A stretch of DNA of 64,000 nucleotides from Setomelanomma holmii (lineage: Eukaryota > Ascomycota > Dothideomycetes > Pleosporales > Phaeosphaeriaceae), in contig ML978253.1 of assembly GCA_010015745.1 (NCBI GenBank), positions 48,779 to 112,778 of the forward strand, in the 5' to 3' direction. Both the position numbers and the translations under genes were made by a program. Each line of letters starts with the position of its first letter. The stretch's first letter is position 1. Of the stretch, positions 32,298-42,230 are shown piece by piece. The notes under the pieces are model-generated. The model was not told where the DNA came from. It worked only from the letters and a program-made list of their open reading frames with translations, and made no database searches.

Positions 32298-34170
32298 ACG
32301 TGTTTTACAAGCGAGTGTGCATTACAAGCGAGTGCGCACCCCACCAACTTTCTGCAACGCTACAGGCGTACATCTCAACCACATGTAAGAGATAATATAA
32401 GTTAGAGATATTGGTACAATATACTAAGCAGTATCTGAAGTATCTTTTTTGCACGCACGTGAGTTATGCGCAGTCTCTCTGCACCTCTTGCAGCACGCCA
32501 GAGCCTGTCGGCTAAGGCCTGATCGCTCTCCACCTTGACGCTGTTCACGCTCTATCTGCTGGTCAGCCTCCTTTTGAGCGAGTATATCCTCTCCCTCTCC
32601 CTTTGTTATGGTCCCCTGCTTCTGTATCCGCTTCTTTTTACGCTGTCTACGCTTTGTAGCTGCCTCATTAGCTCTCTCAAGGCTAGTGATCCGATCGCGC
32701 ATCAGCTCAGCTGAAAGCATCATCACGTCTGCCCCTTTCTTAAGCTTGTCAATTGCTTGAATAATTGAGGCTGGCGATGAGCTCTTGTGCCGCTGCACAC
32801 GATCGCGTATTAGAGTTGATTGAGTCTCAAGCTCACGTACGTTGCTCGGCGTACGAGCCTCCCAGAGAGCCTCCACGAGAGCAGCAGGAGTAGGCGCACG
32901 CAGCTGCACGTCAAGCTTCGACAGAACAGCGCCTGGCTGGAGAGGCACGAGGCCTGTGCCGCAAAAGGCTGAGCAGATATTTGCTGACGTAAACGATTGA
33001 TCAAAGGCTGCCTTAAAGGCTGGCAGAAACTCGAGCTTGGTGATGTAGTTGATGTGGTGGCGGATCAGAGCCTCAATCTCACGGCTGTACGCGCGCTTTA
33101 ATGGCAAGAAGCAGCCAACGTCAAGTGGCTGCAGGAGGTGTGACGAGTGAGGCGGCATACAGAGCGTGTAGATATTGTTCTCCTTGCAGAGCTCTCGAAA
33201 TTTCAGAGAGTGGTGGCTCTCATGGCCGTTAAGGATAAGCAGGCAACGTGCACCTATAACACAAGTCTTTGTATAAGTATTAAAGTGCTTTAGCCAGTCA
33301 ACTCCTAGCTCGTTGGTTGTCCAGCCATTGTCGCTGACTGCGATCGCCCAGTCGCGTGGGATCTCTGTCTCCTTGTACCAGGCAGATAGATGATAGCAGC
33401 CAGCAAAGATGAGGAACAGTGGGATCGACCAGCCAGCGGCGTTGATCGCAGCGATCAACGTCACCCACTCACAATTGCCTGGCTGAATAGCCTTTGGTCT
33501 GCCTCTCCCCTCTGACCCTGTCACGACGAGCTGAGTCGTAATCTTGCCTATCATGAAGCCAGCCTCGTCAAAGTTGTAGACATCCTCATCGCAGATGCCA
33601 TACTTGGCCTTCATCTGCTCTACAAGCTCAAACCAGTCTCTGATTAGCACAGGATCCTGGCATAGAGCTCTCTGCCTATCATACGCTTAACTAAAACGCG
33701 TCGTAAGACTGTCTGTACACTTGACAAAGTTGCGCAGCCAGTGGACACCAACGCGACGTGCGCCGCGCGCAGCCAGCAGCTTATCAGCCATATCACGTAC
33801 AGCGTCGAACGTAGGCGCAAATCCACGTCGATCCAGGTCAAGTATATAGCTAACAATCACCTCCTCTTCTAGCTGGGTAAGTTTCTTTGAGTTAGGCTGG
33901 CAATTGCGTTGAGCAGGCTTGCCAGCGCGTCGGCGGTGGAGTGTATCTCGAGAGACGTTAAACGTCTGAGCAGCAACTGCCTCACTCTGAATCTCATCTT
34001 GCTGAAGAGCTGAGATAGCAAGGTGTATATCAGCCTCATAGGAAGCTGGCTGGGCTTGAATTAGGGGTGCCATAGTAGTTAGGAGTTTACGCGTTGCAGA
34101 AAGTTGGTGGGGTGCGCACTCGCTTGTAATGCGCACTCGCTTGTAATGCGCACTCGCTTGTAAAACACGT
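32298..34170 (-). mobile_element. Complete pogo/Fot1-type DNA transposon (1873 bp)
   Basis: It is flanked by TA on both sides (32296-32297 and 34171-34172). The terminal inverted repeats begin ACGTGTTTTACAAGCGAG and extend about 65 bp with internal GCGAGTGYGCATTACAA repeats; the right end has one extra copy of the TGCGCACTCGCTTGTAA unit. Size, TA target and DDE transposase match Tc1-mariner/pogo (Fot1-like) elements of fungi. The host sequence is a 48-bp intron of the Hsp70-like gene. The transposase is mutated. Confidence 0.92.
32424..34073 (-). pseudogene. Pogo-type transposase, one stop and a lost catalytic Asp
   Basis: A single 550-codon frame from ATG 34073, with one internal TAA at 33687-33689. 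The N-terminal part has Psq-like and CENPB-type helix-turn-helix regions ('FNVSRDTLHRR', then 'SYILDLDRRGFAPTFDAV'). The DDE domain shows YNFDEAGF (first Asp), LILNGHESH and 'HLLQPLDVGCF' (third Asp). The middle residue should be Asp: copy 2 at 57449 has LILDGHESH. Here a G-to-A change made it Asn, so even with the stop suppressed it should be inactive. The spacing to the last Asp is 35 residues. The C-terminus has a coiled, basic stretch and a C-x2-C-x4-H-x4-C knuckle (CKRCRETAHNSRAC). It ends in TAG. Confidence 0.88.
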
Positions 34171-35038
34171 TAATGTTGAGTGCTACGCATGATTTGTGCA
34201 ACTTACGGTTGTATAGCCTCCAATATCAGTCGTCAAGACGAAGTAATTCGGTGGATATGTGTTGCAACAGTTATCCAAAGGCTCGGGAGAGACCTCCATG
34301 AAGGCAAGCTTCGCCTCGTTGAGCACAACGGAATTCACCAGGTAGGTGGTGGAAGCGGCCATGGCGTTCATTACGATATTGATTCGGCTTGTGGGTAGCC
34401 CTACAGGGCACGCGATTGCCAAGGTGATGTCAGGCTTGACGGTGCTGGAATCCCATTTCGTTTCCCCAAGCATGGTCATAATGATCTCATTGCAAAGCAT
34501 TGTGAGTATAGAGGGAAGATCCAAGGGTGTCTGACTCGTGCACAAACGACATACGCCGAGTTCGAAGTTACATAAGTCCAGACAGTCGGAGCGATCACAC
34601 AAGGCATCAGCGGCATTAGGTGCCCATGAACAGTAGAAGTACGCGTCTCCAACATTGTCGTGGCGGCGGTGCAGATCTTGCCATGAGGAAACCTCCACTG
34701 TGTTGCCAAATGATTGTGCGTCAATTGCGAAAAAGCTGCCCCGAGGATGGACTTGGACTTGATTGGTAAGGCCTCCTTCAGCCCATGGGCAGTCGAGGAC
34801 GAGAATTTCGGTTCCCCGCTGCTATATCGTGTACACAATGCCAGGCTGGTCATCGCCTTCCCATTCAACCATGGCAAAGGAGCGCGTACTCTTCGCAGGC
34901 TTTCCTGTCCATGAGTCTTGGCCGTAGAAATTTGCTGAGACTGGCCCCAGTATGTGGTCCGTGAAGTTATACTCTCGCAATGACGGTCCAGTCTGAGGTT
35001 TCTGCTTGGACGCCGAGGCAGCATTTCGCCTTCGTTTC

Positions 35039-35160
35039 TGTTAGCCTGTACAGGGCTGTCAAGTGAAGAAGAAGAGGTGTTGGTTGTATTACAAGTTATG
35101 GACAATGAGCACAATATATAGACGGAATTAGCCAATGAGACTAGCCTGAATAGGCTGACA
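35039..35160 (-). mobile_element. Solo LTR, 122 bp (family 3), TSD GTTTC
   Basis: It runs from TGTTAGCCTGTACAGG to AATAGGCTGACA with GTTTC on both sides (35034-35038 and 35161-35165). A second copy is at 42109. On the minus strand it has a TCTATATATTG box. It splits the first codons of the Hsp70-like gene. Confidence 0.9.
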
Positions 35161-35182
35161 GTTTCGCCGGCATCGCCGGCAT

Positions 35183-36652
35183 CTTGTAAGGCGGTCGCTT
35201 CTGGGGACGGTCTCGTAAGTACGATCCATGTTTGATGTGCTACTCGTGGGCCTCGGAAACAGCTGGGTGTACAATTAGCTCCGCCTGCCCTAGAGAGTAC
35301 ATGCACCACTGCCACTGCAGTTGGGTACTAGCTGCTTGCCTTGTTTCTTGAGTGCGGTTGAGTAGCGTGTCCTTGTGGCTAACCGCTGATGTTGAAGATC
35401 GTAGTGGAGGTAAGGACGTGGTGTGTCGCGAATGGAAGAAGACGGGTGAGACGACAGCGAAGAGTGATGGGCGATGTAGGTGCGAGGCACCGTTTACTTA
35501 CACGAAACTCGCGATTGACTGCAGCTTCTTGTGTGCACCGGGTCGTGGCTTGGGCCGAGCAAAAATCATATGGGTCATAAAAAGTGAGAACGCAGCAGGC
35601 CTGGAGTCGGGATGTTGTTGGCCACCCAATTTACCTTTCAGCAAGAATTCTCATCTTTTGCGTCTCTTGGGCGTTCGCTTCGAGCTTGCGACGAGCGATA
35701 CACACGACAAGCGGAGGTAGTACATGACGTGCGTGCGCAGCGTGGGGTTGACGCCTGGCCTACACTCGGGCCGCAGCGGCATCTTCCCGCCATATCCGTC
35801 CACACACTTCCATCGGTCGGACTGAAATAGATACGGTACCCGATCATCACCGCCAATACACATAATTAGTGCGACATGCCGGCGACCATCAAACGGTATC
35901 GCTGACCCGCTTTGACCCTTGCCTTGCTTAGCACCCGCCTTCTCGCTAGGCCTTGTCCTGCATCATTTTTCTCTTTGGGAGTGGAACGGCGTCCATGCGC
36001 CTGCGACAGTACGCCTCCAGATCCGTCCAACGCCAGTCCCAGCTTACACAAGGCCAAGAAAGGCTGAGTTATCATCGCACCAAAAGATGGGGATTGGAAA
36101 AGCGCTCATGTGTTCCGACTGTCATGCCTTCAAGTTTGATGAAAATGTCGGATTGACGTCCGCTGATACCATCATACGTAGAAGGGTAATGGTATTCAGT
36201 TCCTTGCCTATATCCACGATTATCATGTCTTGGATTTCGATACCTTGCGTCTCAGCCGCAGCCCAGCCTTGCGAGCATCTCGATCATGCCTCAACTCATC
36301 ATCGAATATTGCTTTGTGGACGGCCCTATGGTAGCATTTGTATGCGTGGTGGACACACGAGCACACCAGTCTATCCAGGCATCAAGTTCGTAACATGAAC
36401 GATGAACCCGTTATGTTTTCTCCACGCATAGCAGTTGCATACCTTGCGTGGCCACCGAGACATTGTGCACCTTTACCCGTTGCTTCCTCTCAGTGCAACG
36501 GAGATGGCAATGTGGAATTCGTGATGTTTGCAGCGAGGAGGGGTGGGTATATCTGCCGAGATGGACGGTAATGGTCCAAATTTATCACTTTTTCGATAGT
36601 GAAAACTAAGTTACGTCGCAAGGAATGTTGATGACGTGAGCGTTGCGATGCG
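35183..36652. other. No supportable gene
   Basis: Frames occur on both strands, including a Cys-containing minus-strand frame at 35651-35863 (GDDRVPYLFQSDRWKCVDGY), but none could be tied to a family or a splice model. Confidence 0.4.
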
Positions 36653-37173
36653 TCATGTGACCTGTGTAGACATTCGCCAGTGGTTGTAAGAGCACTTTCC
36701 AGATTGTGACAACGACTTCGATCCCGAAGAATGTAGGCAGCGAGACGTCGGGTGTCTGATACCGTGTTCGAAGGAGACTTTGACGTGTAAAAGTTCGATG
36801 GTATTCGAGTTGCTAGAAGGACGGGAAGTCGGACACGATGATGACCTAGTCTCTGAAGCGGGGCCGGACGGAGAGTCTAGGTTTCTGGAAGGACTGAAAG
36901 TCGGCCTTGATGATGAAGCGGCGGCAGGCGGTGAGTCTGAATTTCTTGAAGGGCTGGGCATCGTACTCTGTGATAACCTAGCAGAAGAGGTAGTAGTCTG
37001 GCCTTGGCAACCTTCTTCCGCGGGCCGTCAACCACTGCGCTGAGCGTTCAGAAGCCTCTAGATGTGGGTCTCTGCGGCTTCATCTTGGGGCGGAAGGCCA
37101 GGTTTGGCAAAGGCGTGGGAATCGTCGGTGGGATGTCGTTATGCGTCGCCACCACATCTAAGTTGGGCATTTA
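36653..37173 (-). CDS. Possible Ser/Pro-rich protein, model uncertain
   Basis: The minus strand opens at ATG 37173 with 'MPNLDVVATHNDIPPTIPTP' and, after a break near 37050, continues in a Ser/Pro-rich frame with a repeated 'PSRNxDSP' pattern (36653-36961). The two parts would need an intron I could not fix. Low-complexity content makes chance frames likely. Confidence 0.25.
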
Positions 37174-37313
37174 ATTAGACAGGTAGGTCCATGTCTTCGC
37201 CAGCGATTGAGTCGCCAGTGCCGGTGATGGCGATTCCGATCGCGTGTGTGCCAAAGTTCGCGCAGAACGACAATATTGCGCCATCGAGTCCAACCTTGCA
37301 CTCGCGAAAGTCC

Positions 37314-37530
37314 TCGGTCATTGCGCGTCTGCAGATGGCTGCAAGGTGGCCCCTCCAGCAGCACCTTCAAGGGCCGTTACCAGCATCTCCGCCTTGCACA
37401 CACTGAAGCCTTCGGCCATTGCGCATCTACAGGCAGCTGTAAGGACGGCTCTCCGGCAGCACGCTCAGAGGCTGTTGCCAATGTCTCTGAGTTGCTCGCA
37501 TTGTCTTCGGCTATTGCGCGTCTGCAGTTG
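37314..37530. repeat. Degenerate ~96-bp tandem repeat, about 2.3 units
   Basis: Units starting TCGGYYATTGCGCRTCTRCAG begin at about 37314, 37412 and 37507. The period is near a multiple of three, and one frame gives repeated IA(R/H)LQ peptides. A related motif (ACCAGC-CTCC-CTTGC) occurs at 16775 and 16875. Confidence 0.6.
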
Positions 37531-37929
37531 CTCTCGTTCGATTTGCGACGCGTCGGGCGAGGGCGATGTTTCGAAATCGTGGGCGCGAGGGCGAGGGTCA
37601 AGTTGAGGGCGAAGTTGAGGGCGAGGTCGAGGGCGTTCTCAGCGACGGCTTGCGGAAGCGTAGTGGGTGCGTGGCTGTTCGCTGCGGCCACGGTCAATGC
37701 TTGCACACAGGATCGCGGGATTCGCGGTCAAGACGCACGACGGTAGTTGTAGATATGAACGTGATTGTGGTGTTGTTGCAGTTGGTAGTGTTGGGCAGTG
37801 GGTGCGGGGCGCCGTGTTTTCGCTTCGCGGTCAATCGCACAGCTAATTTAGCGGCCGCGGTCCCGCACCCAATTGACTGCTTACCCCGCAGATTGCGATG
37901 AGGCCCGTTCCCTTCCGTAGGCGCATTTA

Positions 37930-38151
37930 TCAACGTTTGATTCTCGGACCATGACGGGTTCTTTCGTGTCTTGCAATATTGGCTTTGGAGATTGTTTGCG
38001 GAGGAATGCATCGTTGACACAGTGTACGTCCTCCAACGGGCTCGGGTCGATCAAAGGGCGGTGCGTCTACATGAGTTGTTCTTACATGCCGAGCTATGTT
38101 ATCATGGGTTGATTGGTATTCGCAATGTGGACATTTTCGTAATCTGCGCAT
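37930..38151 (-). CDS. C2H2 zinc-finger protein, at least the C-terminal exon
   Basis: The frame encodes two fingers: CPHCEYQSTHDNIARHVRTTH, shown here by its ligands C-x2-C and H-x4-H near residues 8-27, and CQRC...NIARHERTRH near residues 45-68. The unusual spacing between them contains 'DAPPFDRPEPVGG'. Such proteins usually bind nucleic acid in the nucleus. The ATG at 38151 may be internal, because the upstream minus strand (38152-38300) encodes a related peptide also found at 17230-17380, and another CRMCGR...H-x-H-like stretch lies at 38600-38680. The complete gene probably spans 37930 to about 38720 with introns. Confidence 0.5.
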   Translation of the reverse strand: MRRLRKCPHCEYQSTHDNIARHVRTTHVDAPPFDRPEPVGGRTLCQRCIPPQTISKANIARHERTRHGPRIKR

Positions 38152-38800
38152 TCCTTTTGGGTCCCGGTTGTGATGGAGATCTGGTGTGCAATCTGGACAG
38201 TGACGTGGTGATCAGTGGTCCTGGCGACGTGGTGATGATCTTGTAACATCCCCACAGACAAGACAACTGCTCGCCAGCACTGCGATCGCATCAGAATTGC
38301 CAAATGGTGCGCCAACTTGTACGGGCGTCCCCAGTTGTTATGCCAGACACTGACGCCGAAGCTTACGAAAGTCGCAACCACCGACGCGCAGGCAAAAAAA
38401 AATGTGAGAAAGCGCAGCCGGCAACTTCACAGGCCCATGTTGGGCCCTGTGCTTTCGCACTCATCACTTGGTCGTCGTAAATCGGTCACTACTCGTTCTA
38501 CCAGCCGCCGTATTCGTAGCACAGGATACGTCAGGCGGCGATGTTTCCGTCGCAACGGTGGTCACCAGTTCTCCCACTTTTGTATGACGTTCTCGTGTTG
38601 AATGAAAAGCTTCAAATGGTTCCGAGGCGCAAATGCGGCCACACATCCTGCACTGCAATTGGTTACCAAATTGCACAAGGCACTGTACGCTCGTTTGCCA
38701 GCTGAAGCAAACACAATCCACACTGCCAAATCAATTGAGGATCAAACATGGACCGTACCTGTCCTATCCGCGTCCTCACTTCTTAGATACACTCTACACC

Positions 38801-39670
38801 ATGTCCTCCCAATCCTTACGGCTGCCCCGTGAGCTTCGAGACAAAGTGTACGAACACCTCATCACCACCGTCCAGCGACGAGTTCCGATCATGCCCATCG
38901 TCTTGTACTACAACACAGTAGCAGTACCTCTACCGCTTCTTCAGGTATCCTACCAGATACGCGAGGCAAAGGATGCGCTTCGACGTTCCCGCGACTCTCT
39001 ACAAGCAACCTTGCTTCTAGATCTAGCGGATGCAATACCTGGAGTTGTTTCCCAACTATCGACGTGGTATGACCTAAAACTCATCTTACGGTGCATCAAT
39101 CGCCATATATCATCTGATCGACAACGGAAAGGTAATGCCAACCCCTCAGACGTACCAGTCATCATCGACCCCAACACCAATCATGTCCGCCCTTGCATCT
39201 ACACAGATTGGTACTTCCGGATACCGTATCGGCCAGCCTTCGAGCTCTTCCTCCATGATTTGGTTCTTTAGTCACGGCGCGATAACCTCGTCAACTTGCG
39301 GCTGACGACTACGGCTAATCAAGCTGAAGACGTAAAATTCCTAACAGGGCTCCTGGTCCTTCACGCGGGCCCGAACCTCGTAGTCACGCTACACGTGCCA
39401 GAAGGACAGACCTTGCCAATATGGAGGATTGCTCTCAACGACAGGATGACACATCCTGACCGCTACAAATGGCGGCACTGGAACCATGTCCCAATCAACC
39501 TCACAGTGGTACGTGCTCGAGAAGACACCAGAAGTATTGTCGAACTTCAGACTTCGTCTCTTGTTCGCAATCACGGGAAGCATCATCTCGGTATTGTCAA
39601 TGATGTTCATGGAATTTCACTTGTAGTGTCTTTGGGCTTGAGAAAGAAGTGTTGGGCGCTAGAAAGATGA
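38801..39670 (+). pseudogene. 2EXR/F-box-like protein with one in-frame TAG
   Basis: From ATG 38801 the frame reads 'MSSQSLRLPRELRDKVYEHL', the start of the fungal 2EXR domain, which is related to F-box proteins. It continues to a TAG at 39269, then in the same frame on to 39670 ('LRLTTTANQAEDVKFLTGLL', 'LGIVNDVHGISLVV'). Without the stop it is 289 residues. The context LVL-stop-SRR suits an original CAG, so one RIP-type change would explain it; 156 residues remain if the short form is stable. No frameshift is seen. Confidence 0.6.
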
Positions 39671-40486
39671 CTTGCGCAGGAGAAGCAGAAGTAAGCGTGT
39701 ATTCGTAGTTTACAGGAGCTGTTGCCGAGTTCTATCGTTGCTTAGCTTGCCTCGAACGCGCAGCCTTTGTCGTTGTGTATATGCACTATAGCTCCTTTCA
39801 ACCTCAGCCCCAACCTCTAGAATCCCTGCACAAAGGCCGGCGCAATTGGTGTAGTACCGTGGTCTAACAAGGGCTGTTGGCCTTGTCTAAGATATCTCCA
39901 CATCTGCTGTAAGACAGCTTGCGAGGCACTTAGACAGATTAGGCACCCCTCTTTTGTGTGCCTGCATGCAGCTTGTGCACCTTTCCCGCTGTTCAAACCC
40001 TCCAAAATCTCCTCACAACAACAGAAACACCAAAAGGTCAGCCTCAAAAACCCATAAGAAGGCGTGAAGAGATGGAATAGATAGAGGCTGATTCAAGAAT
40101 GAAGTCAGGTCTGGTCGATTTTAGTATGAAAAGACTACTCATTCTACACATATGAGAATCCCTATCACTTTTGTTGGAGCGTCGGGTTATGCAAGAAGCC
40201 TTTCCTTCCGCCACCAAACTTGTCACTTGCGTCTGTCGCATTTGACATGGCACTTGGTGTCGGATCCTCGCGAGCCCTGTCGCGGCGAGCCTCGCGGTGT
40301 GCCTTTGAGAGAACACAGACCAGGGACTGCAGCGTCTCCGTTTGCCTTCTGCAACCCTCTCCCGATTGCACGACCTAGTGCTTATCCTCACTTCTCTCTC
40401 CTTCACTCTGTCCCTCACTCTCTTTCGCCCACCTCTTCGTGGTCTGCCTGCCGCCAGCAAACTTGCGCGGCCACCTCTCGTCCATC
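39671..40486. other. No supportable gene
   Basis: Frames on both strands without motifs; the right part is pyrimidine-rich upstream of the RING-type gene. Confidence 0.4.
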
Positions 40487-41612
40487 ATGCCACCAACTCC
40501 TCGCTCCCGCAGTTCTCGCGACGCCTGGACACCTGTCTCACTCTCAACGAGATCCATGCGAGCCCGCAGATCGGGGCCCAGTGAAAGTCTACCAGAACTC
40601 CACTCTCCTTCAAGCAGTTGCTAACAAAATCAACAGGATCTCAACACTTCTGACGACCGTCATATTCCCTATCCACGCTCTCGCCCACGATCCATGCGAG
40701 CCCGCAGAATCGGGCCGAGTAAACGTCTACCAGAACCCCCTCTCCCTCAAGCAGTTGCTAATAAAATGAACAGGATCTCAATACTTCTGACGACGGTCAT
40801 GTTCCCTGTCCACGCTCTCGCCCACAATTGGAGCAAGCTTCTGCCGCCGCTGTGTCGACTGTACCAACGGGATCATCGGCGACGCTTGTCCACAACGATC
40901 TAGTCCGGGTTCAGAAGCTAGAACAGGCACTGCTTGCTCTCGAGGAGCAGCTGTTCCGGCAGCGTCGTTGTCAAGAAAACTCAGATCGGAGCATGAGGGA
41001 ATTGCGCCAGGACAATCAGGAGAAGGCTGCGCACATTCAACGCCAGTCGGAGGTCTTTCAGAACACGCGAATCCAATGACTGCAATGCGATGCAACGCCT
41101 GTGGATCCTCAGTCGAAGGCTCTGACGGTTGGGTGTTGAACGGATGCGGGGCAGTAAGCAGGCTACCTTACACTTCCTGACTGGTTATAAGCTACTAATA
41201 ACTCGCCTCTGGTGCAGATTCGCTGCTGTGGGCAGGGCAGTCAGCAACAGATATGCCGGATTCACTCCTCGTTTGGGCTGCAGGAAATGCACCACGTCTT
41301 TAACTGGACGTGCTCAGTTCCCTACTGCGACGCGCGAGAGCGGCTCTTCGGAGACTTCCTCGATCTCTGCTGTGGTTCGTGGGCCTTCATCGTACATTGT
41401 CCTCGTTTCGCCGTACTGACTCACGCGCAGGTCACCCAATCTGCACTACCTGCTTTCTCGCACAGCTACAGGCACAGGCTGGACACGTGTCAAACTACGA
41501 GTGCCTTATTTGCAAGCGCGATTACGACTACTTCACTATTGCAGACAGTCCGCGTCTTCAGCACGAACCCTCGCAGCGGCTTACCGTACGACCCCCATTC
41601 GGCAGGTTCTAG
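40487..41612 (+). CDS. RING-type zinc-finger protein, exon model approximate
   Basis: A likely start at 40487 gives 'MPPTPRSRSSRDAWTPVSLS'. A coiled-coil-like exon (about 40828-41075) follows: 'RVQKLEQALLALEEQLFRQR'. Next comes CNACGSSVEGSDGWVLNGCG, then an intron (about 41153-41217, GTAAGC to GTGCAG), then IRCCGQGSQQQICRIHSS, and finally GHPICTTCFLAQ...CLICKRDY. The Cys/His pattern of the last part is that of a RING finger, which binds two zinc ions in many E3 ubiquitin ligases. The exons around the 138-bp tandem duplication could not be joined with certainty and the gene may be broken there. Confidence 0.4.
40551..40826 (+). repeat. 138-bp tandem duplication
   Basis: Two adjacent copies begin GATCCATGCGAGCCCGCAG at 40551 and 40689. 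They differ by a handful of substitutions and one or two single-base indels. The unit includes an intron-like 3' end (GCTAACAAAATCAACAG), so the duplication may copy a splice junction of the RING-type gene. Confidence 0.85.
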
Positions 41613-42108
41613 TGCATGCGATCGTATGCGACTGACAGCAGTACAAAGTCGTCCCGACGCTAGCATCTCATGGACAGGGCTGCCGCCTGCAAGTGCAGCG
41701 CTATCACCGGATGATCAACCACTTATCCTTGTTCGTGCTTAGTCGCGTACCCAAGGAACGGGAAGCGGGCAATACCATGACCCCATGGTTTCTGTACGGT
41801 AGCTTTCCATCACAATCTAAAATGAAGCCAAACAATGCAATCAATTTTCTTGTTTCCATCTGTACTGTCCTTTTGCGCCCTGAGCTCTCGTGAGGTACCG
41901 TTTCAACCACACTGTCGAGACGCTCGACATCGACGAGTCTGCCACGCGCGAGCTCTACCATGGCACTGAGTGGGGCGCGAGCTGAGGCGATCCAATATGG
42001 GGGAGATGATGGAGATGCTCTAGCCGATCTGATCACGGTGTTCCATCACCTTTTGCCCCATCTGATTGATGCCGCTCGGCAAAGACGCGGGGAGCCTCGC
42101 TTAAGTTA
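41613..42108. other. No supportable gene
   Basis: This may include further 3' exon sequence of the RING-type gene. It ends at the AGTTA target duplication (42104-42108). Confidence 0.4.
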
Positions 42109-42230
42109 TGTAAGCCTGTACAGGGCTGTCAAGTGAGGAAGAAGAAGTGTTGGTTGTATTACAAGTTATGGACAATGAGCACAATATATAGACGAGATTA
42201 GCCAATGAGACTGGCCTGAATAGGCTGACA
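42109..42230 (-). mobile_element. Solo LTR, 122 bp (family 3), TSD AGTTA
   Basis: A second copy of the 35039 element: TGTAAGCCTGTACAGG to AATAGGCTGACA, flanked by AGTTA (42104-42108 and 42231-42235). It is the same length as the first copy, with only a few substitutions. Confidence 0.9.

Larger units (their letters stand above)
31032..35182 (-). pseudogene. Hsp70/actin-fold ATPase-like gene (HSPA12-like), disrupted by three TEs
   Basis: On the minus strand, exons can be read from ATG 35182. The first (to 34207) has 'ITLAIACPVGLPTSRINIV', 'SVVLNEAKLAFMEV' and the phosphate-binding motif TTDIGGYTTD, completed across an intron. The second (32283-31808) has GDEWVKDKLLRF and 'ISEMIMLGGGVRNTAFVAGLEQ'. 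A 60-bp intron (31748-31807) leads to the third ('STVMRGALKVFGRCQ', then 'SYTVIQLKGERVHDLVLF'). This order fits HSPA12-type Hsp70 relatives. A 122-bp LTR lies 20 bases after the start codon, a pogo transposon sits in the first intron and a 169-bp LTR in the last exon. Two in-frame stops are CAG/CAA-to-TAG/TAA type (near 34815 and at 32008). The gene was functional before these hits and is now very likely dead. The family is assigned by motifs only. Confidence 0.6.

Noticed and set aside
34476..35315. 279-codon minus-strand frame
   Set aside because: It is out of frame with the Hsp70-like protein encoded by the same DNA and runs through the 122-bp LTR; a shadow frame.
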